64,000 nt of DNA from Tahibacter harae. Lineage in GTDB: Bacteria > Pseudomonadota > Gammaproteobacteria > Xanthomonadales > Rhodanobacteraceae. The translations under genes were made by a program, and so were the position numbers. A model generated the notes under the pieces. That model saw only the letters and a program-made list of their open reading frames with translations. It had not been told where the DNA came from and did not search any database. Below, one piece after another: positions 19,955-27,451 of the stretch. The stretch covers positions 1 to 64,000 of the forward strand of contig NZ_JANFQO010000011.1 in the NCBI RefSeq assembly GCF_024437735.1, in the 5' to 3' direction. Position 1 is the stretch's first letter. Every line of letters starts with the position of its first letter.

Positions 19955-20467
19955 TCAGCTGGATTGGTAAAGCGGATACAGGCTGCCTTCCTCGCGCTCT
20001 ATGCGCTGGACCAGCAGCGTGCCTACATGGCGGTAGTCGGCGAGGAAGGCGCCGCGCTCGGACGAATTGGTCAGCGGGTGCTGGTATTTCTTGACGAAGT
20101 CGATCACGCCGCGGGCTATGGAATTCATTTCGCGGCGGAAGTCGCGGATGAGGTTGAAGTTTTCCTCATCGTCGCGCAGGGTGAATTCGACGTAGTTGTA
20201 GAAGCGTACGTTCTCGGCGAGAAGATGCGCCTCCAGCTGGGACTTGAAGGCCAGCAGCTGGGCCGGCAGCAGGTCCCAGCGGTCGCGTTCGGGCAGCAGG
20301 CCTATCTGTTCGTAGGCGTGCAGCAGTTCGCGGTGTTCATTGACCAGCTGCGGCACCAGCTGGCCATCGTAGCGCGGCGCGCGGACCGGGGCATGGCGCA
20401 GTACAGGGGCGGGCGTGGCCGCGGCGGGAGCCGGCTTGCCGAAGAGCTTGCGGATGGCTGCGAACAT
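19955..20467 (-). CDS. hemerythrin-like protein, paralogue 1
   Basis: A 170-residue protein: a Pro/Ala-rich N-terminal linker (11-35), then a helical domain with LVNEHRELLHAYEQI (His45), LEAHLLAENVRFYNYV (His81, Glu85) and EREEGSLYPLY near the end, resembling the HHE hemerythrin four-helix bundle. Fewer histidines are visible than in a standard di-iron hemerythrin, so metal binding is uncertain. It is a paralogue of the protein encoded at 20871-21392, sharing RDFRREMN-IARGVIDFVKKYQ almost exactly. The two genes are separated by 403 bp containing the heptanucleotide repeat. Confidence 0.82.
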   Translation of the reverse strand: MFAAIRKLFGKPAPAAATPAPVLRHAPVRAPRYDGQLVPQLVNEHRELLHAYEQIGLLPERDRWDLLPAQLLAFKSQLEAHLLAENVRFYNYVEFTLRDDEENFNLIRDFRREMNSIARGVIDFVKKYQHPLTNSSERGAFLADYRHVGTLLVQRIEREEGSLYPLYQSS

Positions 20468-20640
20468 GCGGGCTCCGGAGCGAAACCGCCGCGTGGCAGC
20501 GGCCCTGGTCTGGATCCTAGCAGCCTGGTTATTAATTGCAATCGTATACGTGTATCTGATTTTGCGAAAATCTTAAAGCTAAATTGAGACGTGCTTTGCA
20601 AAAATCGTGAGCCGGTGCGGCGCCGTTTTCCGCTGTGCCT

Positions 20641-20773
20641 GGCTTGAGGCTTGAGGCTTGAGGCTTGAGGCTTGAGGCTTGAGGCTTGAGGCTTGAGGCT
20701 TGAGGCTTGAGGCTTGAGGCTTGAGGCTTGAGGCTTGAGGCTTGAGGCTTGAGGCTTGAGGCTTGCGGCTTGC
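20641..20773. repeat. 19-copy heptanucleotide tandem array (GGCTTGA)
   Basis: Seventeen perfect copies of GGCTTGA are followed by two GGCTTGC variants, 133 bp in all. It lies in the 403-bp gap between two minus-strand hemerythrin-like genes, 174 bp upstream of the start at 20467. A unit of seven is prone to slippage and would shift any spacing by seven bases. Around it the gap holds an AT-richer stretch (20521-20600) that could carry the promoter of the downstream gene; no gene is seen in the gap. Confidence 0.95.
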
Positions 20774-20870
20774 GGCACACTGGCTGTGGCGCAATGGATC
20801 GGGTGCCACGGGCGCAGCCGCACATCCCAGGCGAGGCCCGGGATGCGCGGCTGTCGGTCGGGACGGAATC

Positions 20871-21392
20871 TCAGGTCGGCATGTACAGCGGGTAGAGGTT
20901 GCCTTCCTCGCGCTGGATGCGCTGCACCAGCAGGCCGCCGACGGCGCGGTAGTCGGCGAGGAAGCCGTGCAGCAGATGTTCCGGGTCGTGCTGCGCCTGG
21001 TATTTCTTGACGAAGTCGATGACGCCGCGGGCGATGGTGTTCATTTCGCGGCGGAAGTCGCGGATCAGGCTGAGATTTTCCGCGTCGTCGCGCAGGGTCG
21101 ACTCGACATAGTTGTAGAAGCGCACGTTCTCGGTCAGCAGGTGCGCTTCCAGGCGGGTCTTGAACGCGGTGAGCAGGGTCGGGATTTCGGTGAAGCGGCG
21201 CTGTTCGTAGGTGCGGCCGATCTGCTCGAACAGGGCGATGAGCTCCTGGTGGTCGTTCTTCAGCGCTGGCACCAGGCCGGAATCGTAGCTTGGCGCGCGC
21301 GGCGCCGGAGCAACGGTGGGCCGCAGCGGGGCGGCCGGTGCAGGCGCGGGTTTGGCCGGCTGGCCGATCAGCTTGCGCAACATGTCGAGCAT
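20871..21392 (-). CDS. hemerythrin-like protein, paralogue 2
   Basis: A 173-residue paralogue of the protein at 19955-20467, with the same layout: amphipathic N-terminus MLDMLRKLIG, Pro/Ala-rich linker (11-36), ALKNDHQELIALFEQI (His48), LEAHLLTENVRFYNYV (His84, Glu88) and REEGNLYPLY. The start at 21392 has GAGGAGG six bases upstream; a longer frame to 21485 is Arg-rich and unlikely. Together they suggest a local duplication. A role in oxygen or NO sensing is possible from the hemerythrin fold but not shown. Confidence 0.82.
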   Translation of the reverse strand: MLDMLRKLIGQPAKPAPAPAAPLRPTVAPAPRAPSYDSGLVPALKNDHQELIALFEQIGRTYEQRRFTEIPTLLTAFKTRLEAHLLTENVRFYNYVESTLRDDAENLSLIRDFRREMNTIARGVIDFVKKYQAQHDPEHLLHGFLADYRAVGGLLVQRIQREEGNLYPLYMPT

Positions 21393-21736
21393 GAAACCTC
21401 CTCGGCCGCGTCGGGCGGCGCTGGTGCGGGGGCGCGCTGCCACGCGGTGCGTACGCGGCGCCGGACCGCGCCGATATCCGGGCACGGCTTGGCGCGCTGC
21501 AGCAAAACCGGCAGCGGTCGTTCAGGCATGTAAAAAGTGCGCATAGCCTACCGAATTGCACGTAAGAAAAATATGACGAATCGCGCATTAGAAAATAAGT
21601 GGATAAGCGACGGAGTGGGGATTGGCAACTGCCGGCGCGGGCGGCCGGCGCCGCACTGCGTCGGAGTGTCGCAGGGCTGTTTTACATTCCATCATTGATG
21701 GTATGTTTCGGCCGCGCTCCGAACGGAGAATCCGGC
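21393..21736. other. divergent regulatory region, no gene
   Basis: A 344-bp gap between the hemerythrin-like gene (minus) and the DevBCA-type operon (plus). It includes an AT-rich island at about 21530-21610, unusual for this genome, that likely holds the promoter of the minus-strand gene, and the palindrome at 21684-21706 described separately. No supported reading frame was found. Confidence 0.6.
21684..21706. promoter_or_regulatory. candidate TetR operator overlapping operon promoter
   Basis: A 23-bp palindrome, ACATTCCATC-ATT-GATGGTATGT, with 9 of 10 arm positions complementary, lies 30 bases before the first ATG of an operon that encodes a TetR repressor as its second gene. TTTACA at 21681 and TATGTT at 21702 form a weak, closely spaced promoter overlapping it. 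Autoregulation by the TetR protein is the simplest reading. Confidence 0.6.
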
Positions 21737-22105
21737 ATGAACCATTGGCTGTTGGCTGCCGCCATTGCGGCCCTGCTCACCTTTGCGGTGCATACCTTCG
21801 TCGGCGGCCGCCTGATCGCCGCGCCGCTGCTGGCCGCACCGGGACTGGCGCGGATTCCGCGCCTGACGACGTACTACTGCTGGCATATGGTCAGCATCCT
21901 GCTGCTGGCTATGGCGCTGGCGCTGGGCTGGACGGCCTGGCAGGCCAATCCGCCAATGGTGCTGCTGCTGGTGGTGCTTGCCGCGGCGTTCGCGTTGCTG
22001 AGCCTGGGCCTGGCCGCGGCGTTCCGGGTCAGCCCATGGCAGCTGCCACAGTGGATCTTCTTCGTGCTGATCGCGCTGCTCGGCGCCGCCGGTCTGAGTG
22101 CATGA
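21737..22105 (+). CDS. small four-helix membrane protein
   Basis: A 122-residue hydrophobic protein with about four transmembrane helices; His residues occur in the first helix end (AVHTFVGGRLI) and in YYCWHMVSILLL. I do not recognise a named family. The start at 21737 has GGAG upstream. Its TGA stop overlaps the ATG of the tetR gene by four bases, so it is the first gene of the five-gene export operon and probably shares its regulation. It could be an accessory subunit or an unrelated passenger. Confidence 0.75.
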   Translation: MNHWLLAAAIAALLTFAVHTFVGGRLIAAPLLAAPGLARIPRLTTYYCWHMVSILLLAMALALGWTAWQANPPMVLLLVVLAAAFALLSLGLAAAFRVSPWQLPQWIFFVLIALLGAAGLSA

Positions 22106-22674
22106 TGGCGCGGCGCAGCGAGGTTGACTGGATCGCGATTGGCCTGGCGCTGCTGGCCGAGCATGGCCATACCCGCCTGACCGTGGCGGATCTCTGCGCG
22201 CGCTCGGGGCTGACCAAGGGCTCGCTCTACCACCACTATCCGGACATGGGCGCGTTCCGCGCCGCGCTGCTCGCGGCTTGGCGCGAACGCAATACCGAGC
22301 GGCTGATCCTGGAAGCAGAACGCCAGGCGAGCGTGGCAGAGAAAACCCGCGTGCTCGACCACCTGGCCCAGGCGCTGGATCCGGCGCTGGAACGCGCCGT
22401 GCGCAATTGGGCCGCACACGAGGCCCAGGCGCGCGAGACGGTGCAACAGGTGGACCGCCAGCGCATCGACTATCTCGCCGGCCTGTGCCGCGAGGAAGGC
22501 GTCGGCGCCGCCGAGGCGCGCGACCACGCTACGCTGACCTATGCCGTCTACCTGGGGTTGCAGCAACTGTTCGGCGCCGACGAACAGGCCATTTTGCGCC
22601 GGCTCGCGCCCAAGGTGGAATTCGTGCTGCCGGCGGCGACGCGCGGCGGAACCGCCCGCGGACGGCGTGCATGA
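22102..22674 (+). CDS. TetR-family transcriptional regulator
   Basis: A 190-residue repressor. Residues 8-55 form the TetR helix-turn-helix (LLAEHGHTRLTVADLCARSGLTKGSLYHHY); the rest is a ligand-binding helical domain without recognisable ligand signature. It overlaps the preceding membrane-protein gene and the following permease gene through ATGA, so it is translated as part of the operon it most likely controls via the palindrome at 21684-21706. A start three bases later is equally possible. Confidence 0.92.
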   Translation: MMARRSEVDWIAIGLALLAEHGHTRLTVADLCARSGLTKGSLYHHYPDMGAFRAALLAAWRERNTERLILEAERQASVAEKTRVLDHLAQALDPALERAVRNWAAHEAQARETVQQVDRQRIDYLAGLCREEGVGAAEARDHATLTYAVYLGLQQLFGADEQAILRRLAPKVEFVLPAATRGGTARGRRA

Positions 22675-23818
22675 ACGCCGCCGGACGCGGCCTGGGCGGC
22701 ACCAGCCTGCTCGCCTGGCGCAATCTCAGCCACGACCGCGCGCGCTTTGTCGTCACCCTGGTCGGCGTGTTGTTCGCGGTGCTGCTGATGGGCGTGGAAC
22801 TGGGCCTGCTGCTGGGGTTCGCGCGCACCACCTCGGGCATGGTCGATCACACCCAGGCGGATCTGTGGATCACCCCGGCCGGCACCACCAATGTGGATAT
22901 CGCCGGACGCCTGGACGAGCGCCGCCGCTTCGAGGCGCTGGCCGTTCCCGGCGTGGCCGCGGTGGATGCGCTGATGCTGCAATTCGCGTTCTGGCGCAAG
23001 CCCGACGGCGGTACCGAGAGCGTGAGCATGATCGGCTATAACCTGGCCTCGGGCCAGGGCCGGCCGTGGAATCTGGTGCAGGGCCGCGTCGAGGATCTGC
23101 AGCAGGATGACGCGGTAATCATCGACACGCTGTACGCGGCAAAGCTCGGCGTCGCCGCGCTGGGCCAGACCGTGGAGATCAATAACCAGCGTGCCCGCGT
23201 CGTCGGTTTCACCGAGGGCATACGCACCTTCACCCAGAGCCCGTACGTGTTCACCACGCACCGCAATGCGCAGAAGTTCACTTTCCTGCGCCCGGACCAG
23301 ACCACCTACCTGCTGGTGCGGCTGGTCCCCGGCGCGGATGTGGACACGGTGCGCGACGCGCTGCAGGCGCGCCTGGGCCGGGTCGATGTCTGGCGCTCGG
23401 CCGATTTCGCGCGCGCCGCGCAGCGCTACTGGCTGGTAACCACGGGCGCGGGCTCGGCTCTGCTGCTGGCGGCGCTGCTGGGGCTGGTCGTCGGCATCGT
23501 CATCGTCGGCCAGACCTTGTACGCGACAACGGTGGACCGCCTGCCCGAATACGCCACCCTGCGCGCAATGGGGGCGCCCAACCGCTATCTGTACGCGGTC
23601 ATCCTCAAGCAGGCGGCGATCAGCGCGGTGCTGGGCTTTGCCGGCGGGATGCTGCTGGTCGGCCTGGTCGTGCTGGGCGGCGAGGGCAGCACGGTCGCGG
23701 TGGCGATGCCGGCCGGACTGGTCGGCGTGCTCGCCCTGCTCACCTTGTTCATGTGCATGCTGGGCGCGCTGATCTCGATTCGGCGCATCACCCGCATCGA
23801 CCCGACCTCGGTGTTCCA

Positions 23819-23822
<4 letters not shown>
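22671..23822 (+). CDS. ABC transporter permease, DevC/MacB-like
   Basis: A 383-residue permease: one N-terminal helix (LVGVLFAVLLMGVELGLLLGF), a long extracytoplasmic domain (about 50-260), and three C-terminal helices, the FtsX/MacB layout. Motifs such as RLPEYATLRAMGAPNRYL and the overall order permease-ATPase-fusion protein resemble the cyanobacterial DevBCA glycolipid exporter, whose homologues export lipids, peptides or drugs in proteobacteria. The ATG overlaps the TetR stop; the stop overlaps the ATPase start. The substrate is not determined by sequence. Confidence 0.9.
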
Positions 23823-24519
<697 letters not shown>

Positions 24520-24523
<4 letters not shown>

Positions 24524-25518
24524 AACCGCTGCTGCCCTGCGTGGCCTGCCTCTTCCTGCTCGCCGCCTGCGGCGGCGCGGCGCCGCCCGCGCCGTCGGCG
24601 CAGGCGCAGATCAGTTCCGTCGCCGCCGGCGGCCTGGTCGAGCCGGCCGGCGAGGAGCGCGTGCTGATTCCGCAGATCTCCGGCCGTCTGGCCAAGGTCC
24701 ACATCGCCGAGGGCGACGCGGTACAGGCCGGCCAGCTCATCGCCGAAATCGAGAACAGCGAATACCGCGCCGCCCTGGCCGCGGCCACGGCCGAGCTGCA
24801 GCGGCGCGAAGCGGAACTGGCGCGCCTGCGCGCCGGCGCGCGCGCCGAAGAGCTGGCCGCCGCGGCGGCGGCCCGGGACGAAGCCGCGGCGCTGGAGCAG
24901 CAGGCCCTGGCCGAGCGCGAGCGCCGCGACAACCTGCTGCGCAACAGGCTGATCGCGGTAGAGGCCGCGCAGCAGGCGCGCGCCCAGGCCGCCGCCGCCA
25001 CGGCGCGGCGCCAGCGCAGCGAGGCCGACCTGGCTCTGCTGCGCGCCGGCGCCCGCGCCGAAGACATCGCCGCTGCCGAGGCGGCCGTGGCCGCCGGCCG
25101 GGCCGATGTGGAGCGCGCCGCGGCGCTGCTGGAAAAGACCCGCATCTACTCGCCCATCGCCGGCCATGTGCTCAAGCGCGACCTGGGCGAGGGCGAGACC
25201 GTGGTCGCCCTGTCGCCGCTGCCGCTGGCGCGCATCGGCGACCTGAGCAAGCGCTACGTGCGCGCCGACGTGGACGAACTGGACATCGGCCGCGTCCAGG
25301 CCGGTCAGGCCGCCACCATCACCAGCGACGCCTTCCCGCAGCAGCAGTTCGCCGGCAAGGTGGTGCGCGTGAGCCAGCGCATGGGCCGGCGCAATTCGAT
25401 TTCCGGCGATCCGGCGGAGAAGCAGGATGCCAAGATCCTCGAAACCCTGATCGAGCTGGAGGGCGCGCCGCCGTTGCCGATCGGGTTGCGGGTGGATGTG
25501 AGGATTGCGGTGAAATGA
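24520..25518 (+). CDS. lipoprotein HlyD/DevB-like membrane fusion protein
   Basis: A 332-residue periplasmic adaptor. It has a lipoprotein signal with LAAC lipobox (Cys17), a lipoyl half-motif near AKVHIAEGDAVQAGQLIAEIENS, a long Ala/Glu/Arg coiled-coil hairpin (about 85-205) and a beta-barrel ending LRVDVRIAVK. Such adaptors connect an ABC pump to an outer-membrane channel; no TolC-like gene is adjacent. It closes the five-gene operon. The next gene, the SagB-type dehydrogenase, ends 62 bp away on the opposite strand. Confidence 0.9.
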
Positions 25519-25580
25519 TGCCGCGTGCGCGGCGGTCGCTGCGCTGGAGCTGCAAATGTTGGTGCGGCTTGCCGCGGCGT

Positions 25581-26753
25581 CTATTCCTTGTCCGGCCAGA
25601 TCTTGCCCAGCGGGTCGAATTCGCTGGTGACGCGCTCTGCCGCGCGCCGGCCGAAACCGCAGACCGCGAGCACGCCTTCGTCCAGGCCATCCAGGCCAAA
25701 GGCCTGTTCGATTTCCTTTTCGTTGATTGCCGCGGTGACAAAGGCGCCCAGGCCTTGCTCGGTTGCGGCCAGGTACAAGGTCTGCGAGAGATGGCCGGCG
25801 TCCAGTGTCACCACGCGATAGGCCTTGGCATGGTTGCGGTACTTCCAGAAGCTGCGCGCGAAGCGCGAAACCAGGGCGATCAGCACAGGTGCATCGGCGA
25901 AATAACGCTGGGCGGCGACACTGCGCAGAGCCAGGTCATCGGCCGCCGCCGCATCCAGCGGCTGCAACAGTTCCAGCTCATGGCGCAGCGGCTGGTAGTG
26001 GTATAGCCCGCAGGCGACGCCGGCCACACGCTTGACGATCAGATAGGCTTCGGTCGGATGCAGGCCGCCGCCGGAGGGGCTGTTGCGCTTGAGCACCGGG
26101 TTGCCCGGCAATACCTCCACCACGGCCTGGGCGCCGAAGACACGGTGCAGCAAGGTGGAAAATGTATTGCCGTCCATTTCCGCGGATGCGTCGAAATTGC
26201 GGCAGGTGGCCCGGCGCTGCAGCAGTTCGTCGAAGCTGTTGCGAAGCGGCGGCGGCAAGGCGATGGCATGGGCGGATTTCCGCGCCGTCACCGCTGGCGG
26301 TGCGCCGAGCTTGTCTACCATTTCGCTGAAGCGGTCGTAGCCCGCGCGCTGGGCATCTTCGCCCGAACGCACCTGGCTCCAGCGGCTGAAGTAATGTTGC
26401 GTCGCGGACAGCGCCGCCCAATGGGTGTCGCGCAGGCGCTGGTCGCGCCGGGCCGCCGCTGTAGGCGGCTCCTGGTCGCTGAGGAGCAGGCCTCGTTCGA
26501 GCAGGCCATCGACCAGGGACGCGCCGTAACGTTCGTGCAGTTCGGCCAGGCTGCTCCAGGCCTCCACTGGCATGCCGGCGAGAATCCCGACCTGCTGCGG
26601 CGTGATCGGGATTTCCTCGTCCAGGTGCGCGGCCAGCGCATACAGCCCGCGCTCGGCGGCGATGCCGTCGCCGCCGGCGAGCAGTCCCTCCAGGTCCAGG
26701 CGCAGGCTCTCGCGCGGCTCGAACACGAGTACGGCACAGCGGCGAACACGCAC
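25581..26753 (-). CDS. SagB-type putative peptide maturation dehydrogenase
   Basis: A 390-residue protein. Residues 15-95 look like a winged-helix segment (TPQQVGILAGMP... LVDGLLERGLLL), as in SagB-type proteins, and 165-385 form a nitroreductase-like FMN domain: RRATCRNF (180-187), SPSGGGLHPTEAYLIV (225-240), the diagnostic SagB signature, and LGAFVTAAINE. SagB enzymes oxidise azolines to azoles in thiazole/oxazole peptides. The start is a GTG at 26753 with GGAG six bases upstream. It is divergent from the modified-peptide gene and matches, from memory, the TIGR04511 group. No YcaO cyclodehydratase is in the window, so the substrate reaction is uncertain. Confidence 0.88.
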   Translation of the reverse strand: MRVRRCAVLVFEPRESLRLDLEGLLAGGDGIAAERGLYALAAHLDEEIPITPQQVGILAGMPVEAWSSLAELHERYGASLVDGLLERGLLLSDQEPPTAAARRDQRLRDTHWAALSATQHYFSRWSQVRSGEDAQRAGYDRFSEMVDKLGAPPAVTARKSAHAIALPPPLRNSFDELLQRRATCRNFDASAEMDGNTFSTLLHRVFGAQAVVEVLPGNPVLKRNSPSGGGLHPTEAYLIVKRVAGVACGLYHYQPLRHELELLQPLDAAAADDLALRSVAAQRYFADAPVLIALVSRFARSFWKYRNHAKAYRVVTLDAGHLSQTLYLAATEQGLGAFVTAAINEKEIEQAFGLDGLDEGVLAVCGFGRRAAERVTSEFDPLGKIWPDKE

Positions 26754-27056
26754 GGGCGGCTCCGGCCAAAGAATGCAGGCTAGCTTGCGCCTGCGCGCAG
26801 TCGCAAGCCGCCGAACGGCGACGGGCGCTGTTGCCAGCGGTGCCGGGTCGGCTTGTACAGTCGCAATCGGTGAGCACATGGCCTGCTTGTTGCAACTGGA
26901 TGCACTGGCTAAGCTGCCGGCACGCTGCGGAACACACGTTCCCGCGGTGCTGCACTGCTCAGGGAATGGGTGCAGTAGTCCACAGCAGCCGCAGTCTGCG
27001 TCAAGCAAAGAAGACGCAGGTTTACCGATACCGTATAGCCAGATCAGGGGGGACAT
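26754..27056. other. divergent promoter region of the peptide-modification locus
   Basis: A 303-bp gap between the minus-strand dehydrogenase and the plus-strand peptide gene must carry both promoters. TATAGC at about 27034 is the nearest -10-like element to the peptide start, without a convincing -35. I see no gene, hairpin terminator or obvious operator in it. Confidence 0.45.
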
Positions 27057-27314
27057 ATGGCCAATGAACTGACTCCGCAGCAGGTCGAACTGCTGCTGGA
27101 CCGTCTGGGTAATGACGACAATTTCCGCGCCGCGGTCAGCAAGGACCCTGCCGCCGCGCTGCAATCCGCGGGATTGCCGGTGGAGCTGGCGGCCTGCTTC
27201 CAGAAGGCCGAGACGCTGCCGACCAAGCAGGCCGCGGTCGCGGCGAATCAGGTATTGCGCGCCAAGAGCAATGTCACCTTGTCCATGAGCATCCACAAGC
27301 TCTGCGATCGCTGA
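27057..27314 (+). CDS. putative modified peptide with NHLP-like leader
   Basis: An 85-residue precursor-like peptide. Residues 1-45 resemble a nitrile-hydratase-alpha-type leader (LTPQQVELLLDRLGND-NFRAAVSKDPAAALQSAGLP), the leader class used by many RiPP systems. Residues 66-85 form a possible core with Ser71, Thr74, Ser76, Ser78 and Cys83 among hydrophobic residues. No Gly-Gly cleavage site is seen. A strong AGGGGGG ribosome site precedes the ATG by four bases, implying high translation. It lies between the divergent SagB-type dehydrogenase and the convergent cyclase-like gene, the arrangement of the 'putative modified peptide' family (TIGR04509, from memory). Confidence 0.85.
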   Translation: MANELTPQQVELLLDRLGNDDNFRAAVSKDPAAALQSAGLPVELAACFQKAETLPTKQAAVAANQVLRAKSNVTLSMSIHKLCDR

Positions 27315-27420
27315 GCCGGATTGTTTCCGGGTAATCCGGCGCAGAGGAAGAGCGCCGCGCAAGGGGGGCGGCTCGTCGGGCGAGCGGTCCGGCGGTCTCT
27401 CGCGGCAGTCGTTCGACGGG

Positions 27421-27450
27421 GCAGGCCGGCCGCCATGGCGGCCGGCCTGC
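27421..27450. terminator. 14-bp palindrome between convergent peptide and cyclase genes
   Basis: A perfect 14-bp stem with a two-base centre sits one base past the stop of the cyclase-like gene and 106 bp past the peptide stop. It lacks a T-run, so it is a hairpin that may separate the convergent transcripts; termination ability is uncertain. Confidence 0.5.
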
Positions 27451-27451
27451 A

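Noticed and set aside
20641-20773. CRISPR array
   Set aside because: The 7-bp units are directly contiguous with no spacers; it is a simple tandem repeat.
20579-20825. Repeat-encoded protein (SLKPQAS repeats) on the minus strand
   Set aside because: The open frames exist only because a stop-free heptamer is repeated; all three frames stay open and there is no ribosome site.
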